The position numbers and the translations under genes are program-made. Positions 1-7,546 of a stretch of DNA of 64,000 bases are shown here, one piece after another (the stretch's first letter is position 1; every line of letters starts with the position of its first letter). The notes under the pieces are model-generated. The model did not search any database. It saw nothing but the letters and a program-made list of their open reading frames with translations, and had not been told where the DNA came from. This DNA is from Rhodospirillaceae bacterium SYSU D60007 (GTDB lineage: Bacteria > Pseudomonadota > Alphaproteobacteria > Reyranellales > Reyranellaceae). The DNA lies in NCBI GenBank assembly GCA_003574685.1, contig QOCQ01000023.1:33142-97141 (forward strand), given 5' to 3'.

Positions 1-495
1 ATTGCGGCAGCTCAGGACTTCGCCGCGGCGGGTGTCCTTGAACCAACGGGAGTACAGCTCGCCGAGCGCGCAGGGGTGCCGCTGCGCACGATCTACCAAC
101 ACTTCGCCAGGATGTCTCTGCTGCGAAAGGAGGCGCTACGGCCAAAAGGGGCGGTGCGACCCGAAGCGTCTCCTGTGTCTGTGAAGCGGTCGAAACATCC
201 GAATATTGACGGACGCCTCCTGCGCAGCGAGAAAACCCGCAAGCGCATCATCGCGGCATTTCAGGGCTTCGTTGCCCAGGGAATCCTTGAACCTAAGGGA
301 GGCGAGCTCGCTAAGCGAGCAAAGGTGTCGCTGCGGGCTATCTACCAACATTTCCACACGGCGGCCGTGCTACGACAGGAGTCACTCACTGAGGAGCAAT
401 GGCGGGCGGAAGCCTCGCGTCTGCGGGCGCTTTCAGATCGCGAGCTGGTCGAGGCGACCCTTGCTGGCCCGTTGAGTCGGAAGGCACGGCGATAA
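1..495 (+). CDS. Partial protein with two tandem TetR-like helix-turn-helix segments
   Basis: The reading frame is open from the first base, so the 5' end lies outside the window; an internal ATG at 76 is probably not the start. The protein contains two related copies of a TetR-type DNA-binding segment about 70 residues apart. Each has an 'EP.G..LA.RA.V.LR.IYQHF' pattern followed by '.LR.E.L'. The motif fits recognition helices of TetR/AcrR regulators (LRTIYQHF and LRAIYQHF). No ligand-binding domain follows: the protein stops soon after the second copy with a short basic tail. It may be a tandem-duplicated DNA-binding module or the remnant of a regulator array. The HTH resemblance is clear; the function is unknown. 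Confidence 0.55.
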   Translation: MAAAQDFAAAGVLEPTGVQLAERAGVPLRTIYQHFARMSLLRKEALRPKGAVRPEASPVSVKRSKHPNIDGRLLRSEKTRKRIIAAFQGFVAQGILEPKGGELAKRAKVSLRAIYQHFHTAAVLRQESLTEEQWRAEASRLRALSDRELVEATLAGPLSRKARR

Positions 496-648
496 TGTGA
501 GCGCACCCCGAAAAATAGGTAGGCACCCCGATGCGCGACGGCGTGGCTGAACGATAATATCCCCGTCCGGCCGCAGTGGCAGTACCGGGCTTTACGGCGG
601 CACTGTCCAGGCGCTTCGGATGCGCTGGCACAATAACGGGGGAATACC
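496..648. other. Intergenic gap with short direct repeat
   Basis: No gene is seen here. The nonamer GCACCCCGA occurs twice about 21 bases apart near 503 and 523. The 3' end carries a strong ribosome binding site (GGGGGAA) for the next gene. Nothing else is recognisable. Confidence 0.4.
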
Positions 649-1464
649 ATGTTTTTCGTTACCGAGGACGTGAAGCAGGGGGAGTCGCTTGGCGCCGTGA
701 TGAGCCGCTTCGGTCTGGACGAAGCCAAGCAGCGCGATACGCTGCTCCACAAGCACAATGCTCACCTCCGGGCGGGTGCCGACGCACCGCAAGGCATTAT
801 TCCTGAGTTCATGTGGCGCATGTTGTTGACGATGCCGGTCGTCCAGAACGTGAAGATCGTCATCCCGATCGACATCAAACTGTCCGTGGTCGAATTCCAG
901 CCGGTCATTGACCTGAAGAACGGGCTTCGACCGCGGCAAATGGGTGCCCTCGGGCCGCCGACGCTCACGCACGGCGTGAATGTGAAGATCAAGCACAATC
1001 TGCCTGCCAGCACAGGGCTGAACTGGATCCAGACAGTCAAGAAGATGAACAACCCGGACCGCTCGGCGCCCGTCGAGTTCGTCGATGTCGGTCACAACAA
1101 TCTGCCGTTTTTCATCCAGCCCGTGAACGGCGGGGCGCCGCCTGCGCTCGTCGACGATACGCCCGTCGGCCCCGTCGCGCCGCGGCCGGGCGCCGGCGTG
1201 GACTTCACGGCGATGACGACAATCGCCGTCCTTGCGCGAGGTCACATCATTCTCGCAGCGGGCATGGTGTGGAGCTTCGTTATCGGTACGGCGAACAAGC
1301 TCCCGGAGGGGATCATGGTTCGCCAGCGACCACGGGACGCCACAGACATGGACTTCCGCAATCAGTTGCGCATCCTGAAGCTCGGTCTGAACCAGTATCG
1401 CGGCTCGACTGGACCAAACCTGGACTACGTTCTGCCGCCCTCGCCTGACAGCGTCGTACCGTAA
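649..1464 (+). CDS. Hypothetical protein with LysM-like N-terminus
   Basis: This is a 271-residue protein whose ATG is preceded by GGGGGAA seven bases upstream. Residues about 9-60 read like a LysM-type segment (GESLGAVMSRFGLDE, then LLHKHNAHL, then GIIPEFM). A central block has 'LNWIQTV...FVDV..NNLPFF' and a downstream 'W.FVIG'. To me this resembles conserved blocks of proteins near extracellular contractile injection systems and peptidoglycan-binding effectors, but that is a memory-based impression, not a demonstrated match. There is no signal peptide or clear membrane segment. It lies between a regulator fragment and decayed coding DNA, which suggests accessory DNA. Function unknown. Confidence 0.5.
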   Translation: MFFVTEDVKQGESLGAVMSRFGLDEAKQRDTLLHKHNAHLRAGADAPQGIIPEFMWRMLLTMPVVQNVKIVIPIDIKLSVVEFQPVIDLKNGLRPRQMGALGPPTLTHGVNVKIKHNLPASTGLNWIQTVKKMNNPDRSAPVEFVDVGHNNLPFFIQPVNGGAPPALVDDTPVGPVAPRPGAGVDFTAMTTIAVLARGHIILAAGMVWSFVIGTANKLPEGIMVRQRPRDATDMDFRNQLRILKLGLNQYRGSTGPNLDYVLPPSPDSVVP

Positions 1465-1546
1465 CTTCGCGACCTGAGGCGGCACGGCAAAGGTCGAGCC
1501 TGGGAGTCAGCACCACCTTCCTCTGGTACTTTCTCCGAAAGCAGAA

Positions 1547-1833
1547 CTACCCCGCCAACCGCGGATGCGGTTCGTCTCGAACCGCGATTCCGATCATCGC
1601 CACGTATGCTTCCTCGGCGCACTCCTGGCGCGTCATGGTATCGGGGTTCATCGCACCTGCGCCGCGCTCGATCATTTCCTCGTCCGGGATCGCAAGGCAT
1701 TCCAGGGCGGACTGGGCCAGATGCAAGGAAACGTCCTTGTCCAGCTTCAGGCCGACTTCCAGCGCGCCGGCGCGCAGAAACAGGGCCAGCTTTTCATGAA
1801 GGTTGCGGACGGCGGTTCGATCTCAAATGGCAT
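1547..1833 (-). pseudogene. Frame-broken small hypothetical gene
   Basis: On the minus strand, 1822 to 1547 is open and reads like a real protein (RNLHEKLALFLRAG, then EEMIERGAGAMNPD, ending DEPHPRLAG and TAG), but it has no ATG at its head. An ATG followed by Pro-Phe-Glu sits at 1833-1831 in another frame and would join this frame after loss or gain of one base near 1822-1825, where the long frame meets a stop. I read it as a small gene with a single-base frameshift. The family is not recognised. A TTG start inside the open frame is the alternative. Confidence 0.3.
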
Positions 1834-1869
1834 GGCGTTGCGGTTTGCTTCCAGGTTGTTCGCACCGGG

Positions 1870-1971
1870 TTAGCGCGCATCTTCAGCGGTTCGTTCCCGC
1901 TGATAACCAACACGCGCACGGCACTCAATCCGCCCCATCGCCTCAGTGATGTCAGCCGAATTTTGCGCCAC
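1870..1971 (-). CDS. Possible very small ORF, 33 aa
   Basis: A GTG-initiated minus-strand frame reads VAQNSADITEAMGRIEC and ends at TAA just before the ATG of the broken gene at 1833. The residue choice looks protein-like, and the same-strand order suggests a small two-gene remnant. The ribosome binding site is weak and a stop codon lies 9 codons upstream of the GTG, so it may instead be the C-terminal scrap of a larger decayed gene. Confidence 0.2.
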   Translation of the reverse strand: MAQNSADITEAMGRIECRARVGYQRERTAEDAR

Positions 1972-2121
1972 TCTGGACCAAGTTCGCTGGCGGATGCGTC
2001 AATCGCCCATGTGATCCGGGTAGAAACGTTTCCAGCAGTCTTACGCACAACCAAATGTTCCCTCCCCTGAAACTCCGACGCGCCGTGCGCAATCGCCTAT
2101 CCAGGACCGAACATCATCACG

Positions 2122-2400
2122 ATGTTCAAGCAGGGCAGCACGAAGGTTCCGCTCAATAGAATCGGCCCCCTGGCGCGCATTCTCGATGTCGATGCAGTTT
2201 GGCTGTTGCGGCGGGCGTTGTGGGAGTACCAGCCGGAGCTTTGGGAGGCGCTGGAGGGCACCCTCGGTCCGCGCGTGACCAGCAATGAGCTGGAGATCCT
2301 CGGGGCGCTGCGGACGGCAACGGACGACATGGATCCGAGGCTGAATGGGTCGATGGGGAGGAAAAAAATCGAGGAGCTGGCGGTGGTGTTGACGCGGTAA
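2122..2400 (+). CDS. HTH (XRE-type) regulator lacking its N-terminus
   Basis: This is a 92-residue frame. The bases just upstream continue in the same frame as IAYPGPNIITMFKQG before meeting a TGA at 2068-2070. The segment 'PNIITMFKQGSTKVPLNRIGP' and the following 'LARILDVDAVWLLRRALWEY' match the second half of small phage- and plasmid-type HTH regulators, which normally begin 20-30 residues earlier with the first helices. No start codon exists for those residues, so either translation starts at the internal ATG 2122 and gives a protein without a full HTH, or this is a 5'-truncated gene. I favour a remnant. Confidence 0.4.
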   Translation: MFKQGSTKVPLNRIGPLARILDVDAVWLLRRALWEYQPELWEALEGTLGPRVTSNELEILGALRTATDDMDPRLNGSMGRKKIEELAVVLTR

Positions 2401-2458
2401 TCCCTGCCTCCCATCGCAGTTGCGGTACTCACTCTGCGGACCGATGCCGCCTCGCTGC

Positions 2459-2810
2459 ACTGTTTGCCGAAGTACCGGGCCGCCATGACGAGCGGGAGTT
2501 GATCTGGCCGGAGTCTTGGCGGCCTCATTCGCGGTGGCTCCAGCCGGGTTCAGGTGGACCGGGACGATGAGGGTGACGCGGCCAAGGAAGTGCGTGGCAT
2601 TGAGCCGATGCCGGCTTCGCGCGCGACTAGTCCGGGGCGCTCGCCTGGTCGCGACCAGACATCTCGAAAGCTCTCCAGGCATGCCGGTCTGCGGCCTCAC
2701 CCTTCCGTCCGTGGTTTGAGGTGGGCCAGAAGGTCATCGGTAACACCATCCGTGAATCTGACCAAGTGGAAGTCTCGCTCGTAGGAAAGGCCAAGAAGGC
2801 GGCGATCTGA
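2459..2810 (+). pseudogene. Decayed coding remnant with frameshifts
   Basis: Three successive reading frames each look coding for a stretch and then pass into another frame. The first is LFAEVPGRHDERELIWPE (about 2460-2515). The second is QVDRDDEGDAAKEVRGIEPM (about 2552-2610). The last is RPDISKALQACRSAASPF, then WFEVGQKVIGNT, ending GKAKKAAI at TGA 2808-2810. No single ORF covers them. I do not recognise the family. Together with the neighbours at 1547-2400 this looks like the residue of an integrated element. Confidence 0.25.
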
Positions 2811-2947
2811 AGACGAGGTCAGCCCGCCGCGCGCCTGCGGTTGAAATACAGACCGCCCACGTCGTTGGTCTGTCTCGCAAGAAGGAGCGCCAGGGACACG
2901 CGCAGGCTGCTACCCTGTCGGCCGTCAGGTTTCAGGACAACGGCCCT

Positions 2948-3877
2948 ATGACCCATCGCCGCCCCCGTATCGGACTCGCACTGGGCAGTGGATCTGCGCG
3001 GGGATGGGCGCATATCGGCGTGATCGAGGCGCTGCTCGAGGCTGGCATCGAGCCTGACATCATCTGCGGCACGTCAATGGGCTCGCTGGTCGGCGCGGCT
3101 TATGTCGCCGGACGTCTGACCGAACTGCGCCAGTGGGCGGAGAAGGCGAAGTGGCGTGAGATTGTCGGGCTGATGGACGTGCGGCTATCGGGCGGCGGTT
3201 TGATCCAGGGAAAACTGATCGGGGCATTCCTCCGCAGGCTCGGCATCGCCGAACCGATCGAGAGCTACGCCAAGCAGTACGCAGCGGTTGCCACCGACCT
3301 GGTATCCGGGCGCGAGATCTGGCTCCAGTCGGGGCCGATCCATGAGGCCGTGCTCGCCTCGATCGCGCTGCCCGGGATTTTCAGCCCGGCCAGGATTGAC
3401 GACCGATGGCTTTTGGACGGCGGTCTGTCCAATCCGGTGCCGGTCTCTGTCTGCCGTGCCCTGGGCGCGGACGTGATCATCGCGGTCAATCTCAACGGCG
3501 ATCTGCTGGGCCGGCGGTTTGAGAGCAAGCCTGAGGCACCGGCGGCGGCGGTCGCTGCGCCCGTTCCGAGGGAGTTCCTCGGCCGTGTATTGCGCCGCCT
3601 GCCCGGAGCCTTGCGCGAGCCGGCAGAGTCGGCCGCCACGAAGCCGTCACCGCAGGGATCATTGTCGCCCGGCTATTTCGACGTGCTTGCGACCGCCCTC
3701 AACATCATGCAGGACCACATCACCCGCACGCGCCTTGCCGGCGAGCCGCCGCATGTGATGCTTATCCCGCGCCTGCGCAATATGGGCTTGATGGAGTTCA
3801 ATCGGGCCAACGAGGCGGTCGCCGAAGGCCGCGCCTGCGTCGAACAGGCGCTGCCGATGCTGCAACGGTACATATAG
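2948..3877 (+). CDS. Patatin-like phospholipase, RssA type
   Basis: This 309-residue protein is of the bacterial patatin/NTE family, predicted to hydrolyse phospholipid acyl esters with a Ser-Asp dyad. Visible motifs are the oxyanion loop GSGSARGWAHIGV (residues 13-25), the nucleophile elbow GTSMG with Ser43, and the DGG motif with Asp157. The N-terminus lacks a signal peptide, so it is cytosolic or peripheral on the inner membrane. The tail (residues 195-230) is Ala/Pro-rich and variable before a conserved end (DHITRTRL). It stands alone: its 5' side is decayed DNA and its 3' neighbour is convergent. The family is certain; the physiological lipid is not. Confidence 0.85.
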   Translation: MTHRRPRIGLALGSGSARGWAHIGVIEALLEAGIEPDIICGTSMGSLVGAAYVAGRLTELRQWAEKAKWREIVGLMDVRLSGGGLIQGKLIGAFLRRLGIAEPIESYAKQYAAVATDLVSGREIWLQSGPIHEAVLASIALPGIFSPARIDDRWLLDGGLSNPVPVSVCRALGADVIIAVNLNGDLLGRRFESKPEAPAAAVAAPVPREFLGRVLRRLPGALREPAESAATKPSPQGSLSPGYFDVLATALNIMQDHITRTRLAGEPPHVMLIPRLRNMGLMEFNRANEAVAEGRACVEQALPMLQRYI

Positions 3878-3942
3878 AGGTCAGCAATTCTGTCGCCGGA
3901 TCACGGTCCGTGTTGCCGCGGCACCAGACCGCCACCGAATGA

Positions 3943-4953
3943 TCAATACGCCTCGATCCGGACGCCGTCAGCGGAATCACGGGCGGAGCTGGCGTCCTGG
4001 TAGGCGCCCATATACTCGGCATAGGTGAAGCGCGGGTACTTCGCCGGGCGTTGGGCGCTGGTGCAGGTCGGCAGGCATTCCATCGGCCAGTCAATGTTGC
4101 AATCCACGAAGAAGGGGATGGCATAGCGCTCCCTGCCGGACCGATTGCTGGCCCGGTGCGGCGTCGCAAGAAAGCGATCGTTTGTCCAACGACGCAGCAT
4201 ATCCCCGCCGTTCACCAGGAAGTGCCCGTCCAGTGCCGGAGCGTCGATCCACCGCCCGTCACGGGTGCGAAGGGACAAACCCGGCACCTTGTTCTGGGCG
4301 AGCAGGGTCAGGAAGCTGGTATCGCTATGCGGCGCGATGCCAAACTCGTTTTCTCCCAGCACCTCGATGAACGGGTAGTGCGTCATGCGCAGCGTGTACT
4401 GTGGCTCGGCGAACGCCTCGTCGAAATAGCCGGCTGGCAGGTCGAGCGCGACGGCGTAAAGCGGCACCAGCCTTTTCACCAACGCCTCAAGCGCGTCGCA
4501 ATAGGCGACGACAGTCTCCCGGAAGCCCGGAAGGTCATCGGGCCACAAATTGGTTCCGCGAAAACGCTTATGCGCCAGCACATCGGGATGGTCGGCCGGC
4601 AAATCACGCTTGAGAAAGAACGCCTCATTCACGTTCGGCTTGATCCCAGCCTCAGAGCCACTGCCGCGCGACATGGGGAGATAGCCGACATTGTCCCGAT
4701 TGCGCCGCAACCTCATCTTGCGATCCAATGGCTGGGCGTGGAAGCGCTCGGCCTCGGCGAACGCGGCATCAATCAGCGGCTGAGGAACGCCGTGCCCCTT
4801 GATGAAGTAGAAACCGATGTTTTCAAGAGCATGGCAGAGTCGCCTTCCCAGCTTCTCGCGCGCGCCCGGTTTTCCCGACAGGTACGGCGCCAGGTCCAAC
4901 ACCGGGATTTCGGTGTCATCGGGACGAGGCACTGCGGAGAAGGCGGAGCTCAT
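3943..4953 (-). CDS. 2-oxoglutarate/Fe(II) oxygenase, isopenicillin N synthase family
   Basis: This 336-residue enzyme carries the N-terminal DIOX_N region (IPVLDLAPYL, GFYFIKGHGVP) and the C-terminal jelly-roll. The iron ligands are His209 and Asp211 (APHSDTSF) and His266 (ATPHRASN). Arg276 in RERYAIPFF is the expected 2-oxoglutarate carboxylate anchor, so the active site is complete. Relatives include bacterial ethylene-forming-like and flavonol synthase-like oxygenases, but specificity cannot be read from sequence. It is a single-gene unit, and an 18-bp perfect palindrome 64 bases upstream of the start suggests control by a dimeric regulator not encoded nearby. Start chosen at MSSAFSAVPRPDDTEIPV. 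Confidence 0.85.
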   Translation of the reverse strand: MSSAFSAVPRPDDTEIPVLDLAPYLSGKPGAREKLGRRLCHALENIGFYFIKGHGVPQPLIDAAFAEAERFHAQPLDRKMRLRRNRDNVGYLPMSRGSGSEAGIKPNVNEAFFLKRDLPADHPDVLAHKRFRGTNLWPDDLPGFRETVVAYCDALEALVKRLVPLYAVALDLPAGYFDEAFAEPQYTLRMTHYPFIEVLGENEFGIAPHSDTSFLTLLAQNKVPGLSLRTRDGRWIDAPALDGHFLVNGGDMLRRWTNDRFLATPHRASNRSGRERYAIPFFVDCNIDWPMECLPTCTSAQRPAKYPRFTYAEYMGAYQDASSARDSADGVRIEAY

Positions 4954-5016
4954 GCTGGCACTCCTCAGTCATGAGACGACGGTTGGCCGATCAGGTAGGG
5001 CGCAGTCCGTGACGTC

Positions 5017-5034
5017 ATGATCTGATCAGATCAT
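5017..5034. promoter_or_regulatory. 18-bp perfect palindrome, candidate operator
   Basis: ATGATCTGATCAGATCAT is a perfect palindrome in the leader of the minus-strand oxygenase gene, followed on the plus strand by AT-rich sequence. TGATC-type palindromes are common for GntR/FCD-family dimers (known for the family; assignment here is inference). Confidence 0.5.
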
Positions 5035-5129
5035 ATTTTGATGTCAATGGTTCTGGTACCGGTAGTACCCCGGCCAGCCGGTGCGCCCTCCTTGCGCAGG
5101 GTACTCACACCTTGAACTGCACAATGTAT

Positions 5130-6128
5130 TCACGAGCCCAGGAGGGTTCGCAGGAGACCCGTGCGTTCCTCTGGCTCGAACGCCAGCGGGCGGCACACCT
5201 CGATGGCGCGCATGCCGAGCCGCAGGGCGCGCCAGCCAACGATCGAGCCCTCGACAACCTTGCCGGCCAGCTTGTCGGCGAGGCCGCCGCCCAGCGTCTC
5301 TGCGAGCGCATCCCCGGCGGGATCAGCCGCCATGGCCGTAGCAACGCCAATCACCGCCGTGCGCGTAAGCCGCATCGCAGAGAGACCACTCGGGCGCAGA
5401 CCATAAATCTCGGCGACACGCCGGACCATCGCCACGCTGCGCCATGCGACGACAACGACATCGAGTGCCGGATGCGGGCTGACGGCGGCTGCCGTCAGGG
5501 TGGCAAGCGCCTCGCGCCGGACTGCCTGTCGGGCCTCCCGGTCGAGCGGCAGCAGCACGGCGGCACGGAACTGGCGGATCATTGCCGCCCCGTCGCTCTG
5601 GCCGTCAACGCGATGATGGAACTGCCGCACCAGGTCTGGGCGCCGCGCTGCCACCATCTCCAGCACGGGCGCGAGAGCCGCGCTGATTTCCCCGGCGGAG
5701 TCGTGTTCCAGGGCGGTATAGAGGGCGGTACGAAAGCGCGCCGCCTTGCGCAAGCGGCGGATGGCGCGAAGCTCACGGCCAGCCGCGACCGCCACTGCGG
5801 CGAGGAAGGCCAACAGCAAGGCACCGAGCGCCGTGGCGCCAATCCAGTCGCGCTGCCAGGTTTCCAGCAGCCAGCCCCCGAGACTGTAGCCGCAGAAGCC
5901 CACGACCGTCCCTGCCAGAAGCCAGAGGACGAGTCCCCAGCGCGAACGGCGGGCAGGCGCGAGGGCAGGCTGTGTCGCGTCGGCAGCCTCGTCGAGCGGC
6001 TCGACTGCGACCTCCACCTTGCCCGGAACAACGGCTGTCCGGCGCGATACCGGGCGGTCATCGGCAGGCATCACCAGGGCGGGGTCCACGCGCCCCGGCA
6101 CGGTCACAGACTCGCGCCGGTCACTCAT
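5130..6128 (-). CDS. ycjF: YcjF-like (DUF697/UPF0283) inner membrane protein
   Basis: This is a 332-residue protein of the YcjF family. An N-terminal polar tail of about 70 residues is followed by two close hydrophobic helices (WGLVLWLLAGTVVGFCGY, then IGATALGALLLAFLAAVAVAA) and a long DUF697-like C-terminal region with AVIGVATAMAADPAGDAL. A longer frame starts further upstream, but the ATG at 6128 (MSDRRESV) overlaps the YcjX stop codon as ATGA, which indicates translational coupling and fixes the start. The YcjX-YcjF pair is conserved in proteobacteria and linked to envelope stress regulons in enterics; its biochemical role is unsettled. Confidence 0.85.
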   Translation of the reverse strand: MSDRRESVTVPGRVDPALVMPADDRPVSRRTAVVPGKVEVAVEPLDEAADATQPALAPARRSRWGLVLWLLAGTVVGFCGYSLGGWLLETWQRDWIGATALGALLLAFLAAVAVAAGRELRAIRRLRKAARFRTALYTALEHDSAGEISAALAPVLEMVAARRPDLVRQFHHRVDGQSDGAAMIRQFRAAVLLPLDREARQAVRREALATLTAAAVSPHPALDVVVVAWRSVAMVRRVAEIYGLRPSGLSAMRLTRTAVIGVATAMAADPAGDALAETLGGGLADKLAGKVVEGSIVGWRALRLGMRAIEVCRPLAFEPEERTGLLRTLLGS

Positions 6129-7503
6129 GAGAGGCGATCGCCCAGCAGATAGTTCAGCGCGTCGGGCAGACCGATATTCGGGAAGCCGCCGAACCGCCAC
6201 GCCGGGTCGGGGCGCGGCTGGAAATCCCAGAAGCGGTACTGGAATTCATCCCATGGCGGCGGGAAGTCGAGGGGGATGGCGCCGGGCTCAAATGCGGTCG
6301 CCGCCTTCTCGCCGGCGGCAGCCCCTTGCAGGATCTCCCGTCCGGTATCGCTGCGCTTCACATCGGCGGTGCATCGGATGGCAGCGATGGCCGCAACCTC
6401 GATCCCTGCCTGGGCCTTGATGCGATTGCTTTCGTCGAGCACGTTCAGCATGTGACGCAGCAGGTTCGCCAGATGAAGGCGATCAGAGCGTACCACGTGA
6501 TCGGCCTTGCTGGCAGCGAACAGCACGCGATCGATCTTGCGTCCCGTCAGCCAGTCCAGCAGGCCATTTCCGCCGTAGTGGAAACTCTGGAGGATGGCAG
6601 CAAGCGCCGCGCACATATCGTCGAAGGCCTCCGGTCCGTCATTCAGGGCTTTCAGCACATCGACCAGCACCACCTGGCGATCGATCCCGGCGAAATGCCG
6701 GCGATAGAAGGCCCGGACGACCTTCTCCTGGTACTCGCGATACTTTGCGGCAAACACGGCATGCAGGCTTTCCCGTGTCGACGTTCCGCCGGGCCTGGGC
6801 AGCGGGCAAAAGCGCAATACCGGGGCGCCGCGCAACTCACCCGGCGTCAGCAGTCGGCCCGGCTGAAGGAAGCGCAGACCTGCATCGGCGCAACGCTGCA
6901 GGTAATCGGCGTAGAGCATCGCCGCCTGACCAGCCCACTCTTCGTCATGCGGTCCGTCAACCTTTCGGCCCTGGACATGGCTGAGCCAGTTCTGTGCCAG
7001 GGCGCGGCGTTGCCCGGTTCCCGCTTGCTGAATCATGGCAGAGGACCATGCCTCGAAACTCTGGTTCAGCATGGGCAGGTCGACCAGCCACTCGCCGGGA
7101 TAGTCCACGATTTCAAGCTGGAGAACAGCGTCCCCCAGACCGAGCATTCGCGCGGCAGCACCCATAATGCCCGGACCACGGGGTAGTGGATGTCGAGGCG
7201 AATGCGGGAGATACCCTCGGTTGGCGCCGGCCAGTGTGGATCCTCGCCGGTCAGCACCTTCACCGCCTGGGTATAGGGGAACTGGGGAATGATGGGATTG
7301 CTGTCGTGACGCAGCATGGCGGCCACCAGCCGCCCCTGATCGAATGGATCGAAGTTGCGCAAGGGGCTGCGCGGCGCGCTGTCGTCGGCCTTCAGCAGGT
7401 TGTGGATCAGCGAGGTGATGAAGACGGTCTTCCCGGCTCGGCGCAGGCCGGTGACGCCGAGGTTCACGCGCCGGATAAACAGATCGTCGATGCCGGGGAT
7501 CAT
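6125..7503 (-). pseudogene. ycjX: YcjX-like P-loop GTPase/ATPase, interrupted by a frameshift
   Basis: The gene begins at ATG 7503 (MIPGIDDLFIRRVNLGVTG) with a P-loop GLRRAGKT. It runs in frame to about 7184 (ISRIRLDIHYP) and then continues in the next frame (RGPGIMGAAARMLG, LQLEIVDYPGEWLVDLPML) to the stop at 6125, which overlaps ycjF. LEIVDYPGEWL is the conserved Walker B-like block of the DUF463/YcjX family, so both halves are one gene. The change coincides with a run of four Gs at 7180-7183 (plus strand); one extra base there restores the frame. It is either a genuine inactivating indel or a sequencing error in the homopolymer. The downstream half shows no further damage. Confidence 0.75.
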
Positions 7504-7546
7504 CTGGCTCCATGTTTCTCCGGGCGCGCCATGCCGTCTGGCGACC

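Noticed and set aside
4051..4974. Plus-strand 307-residue frame opposite the oxygenase
   Set aside because: Antisense shadow rich in Arg/Gln; the minus strand has a complete iron triad.
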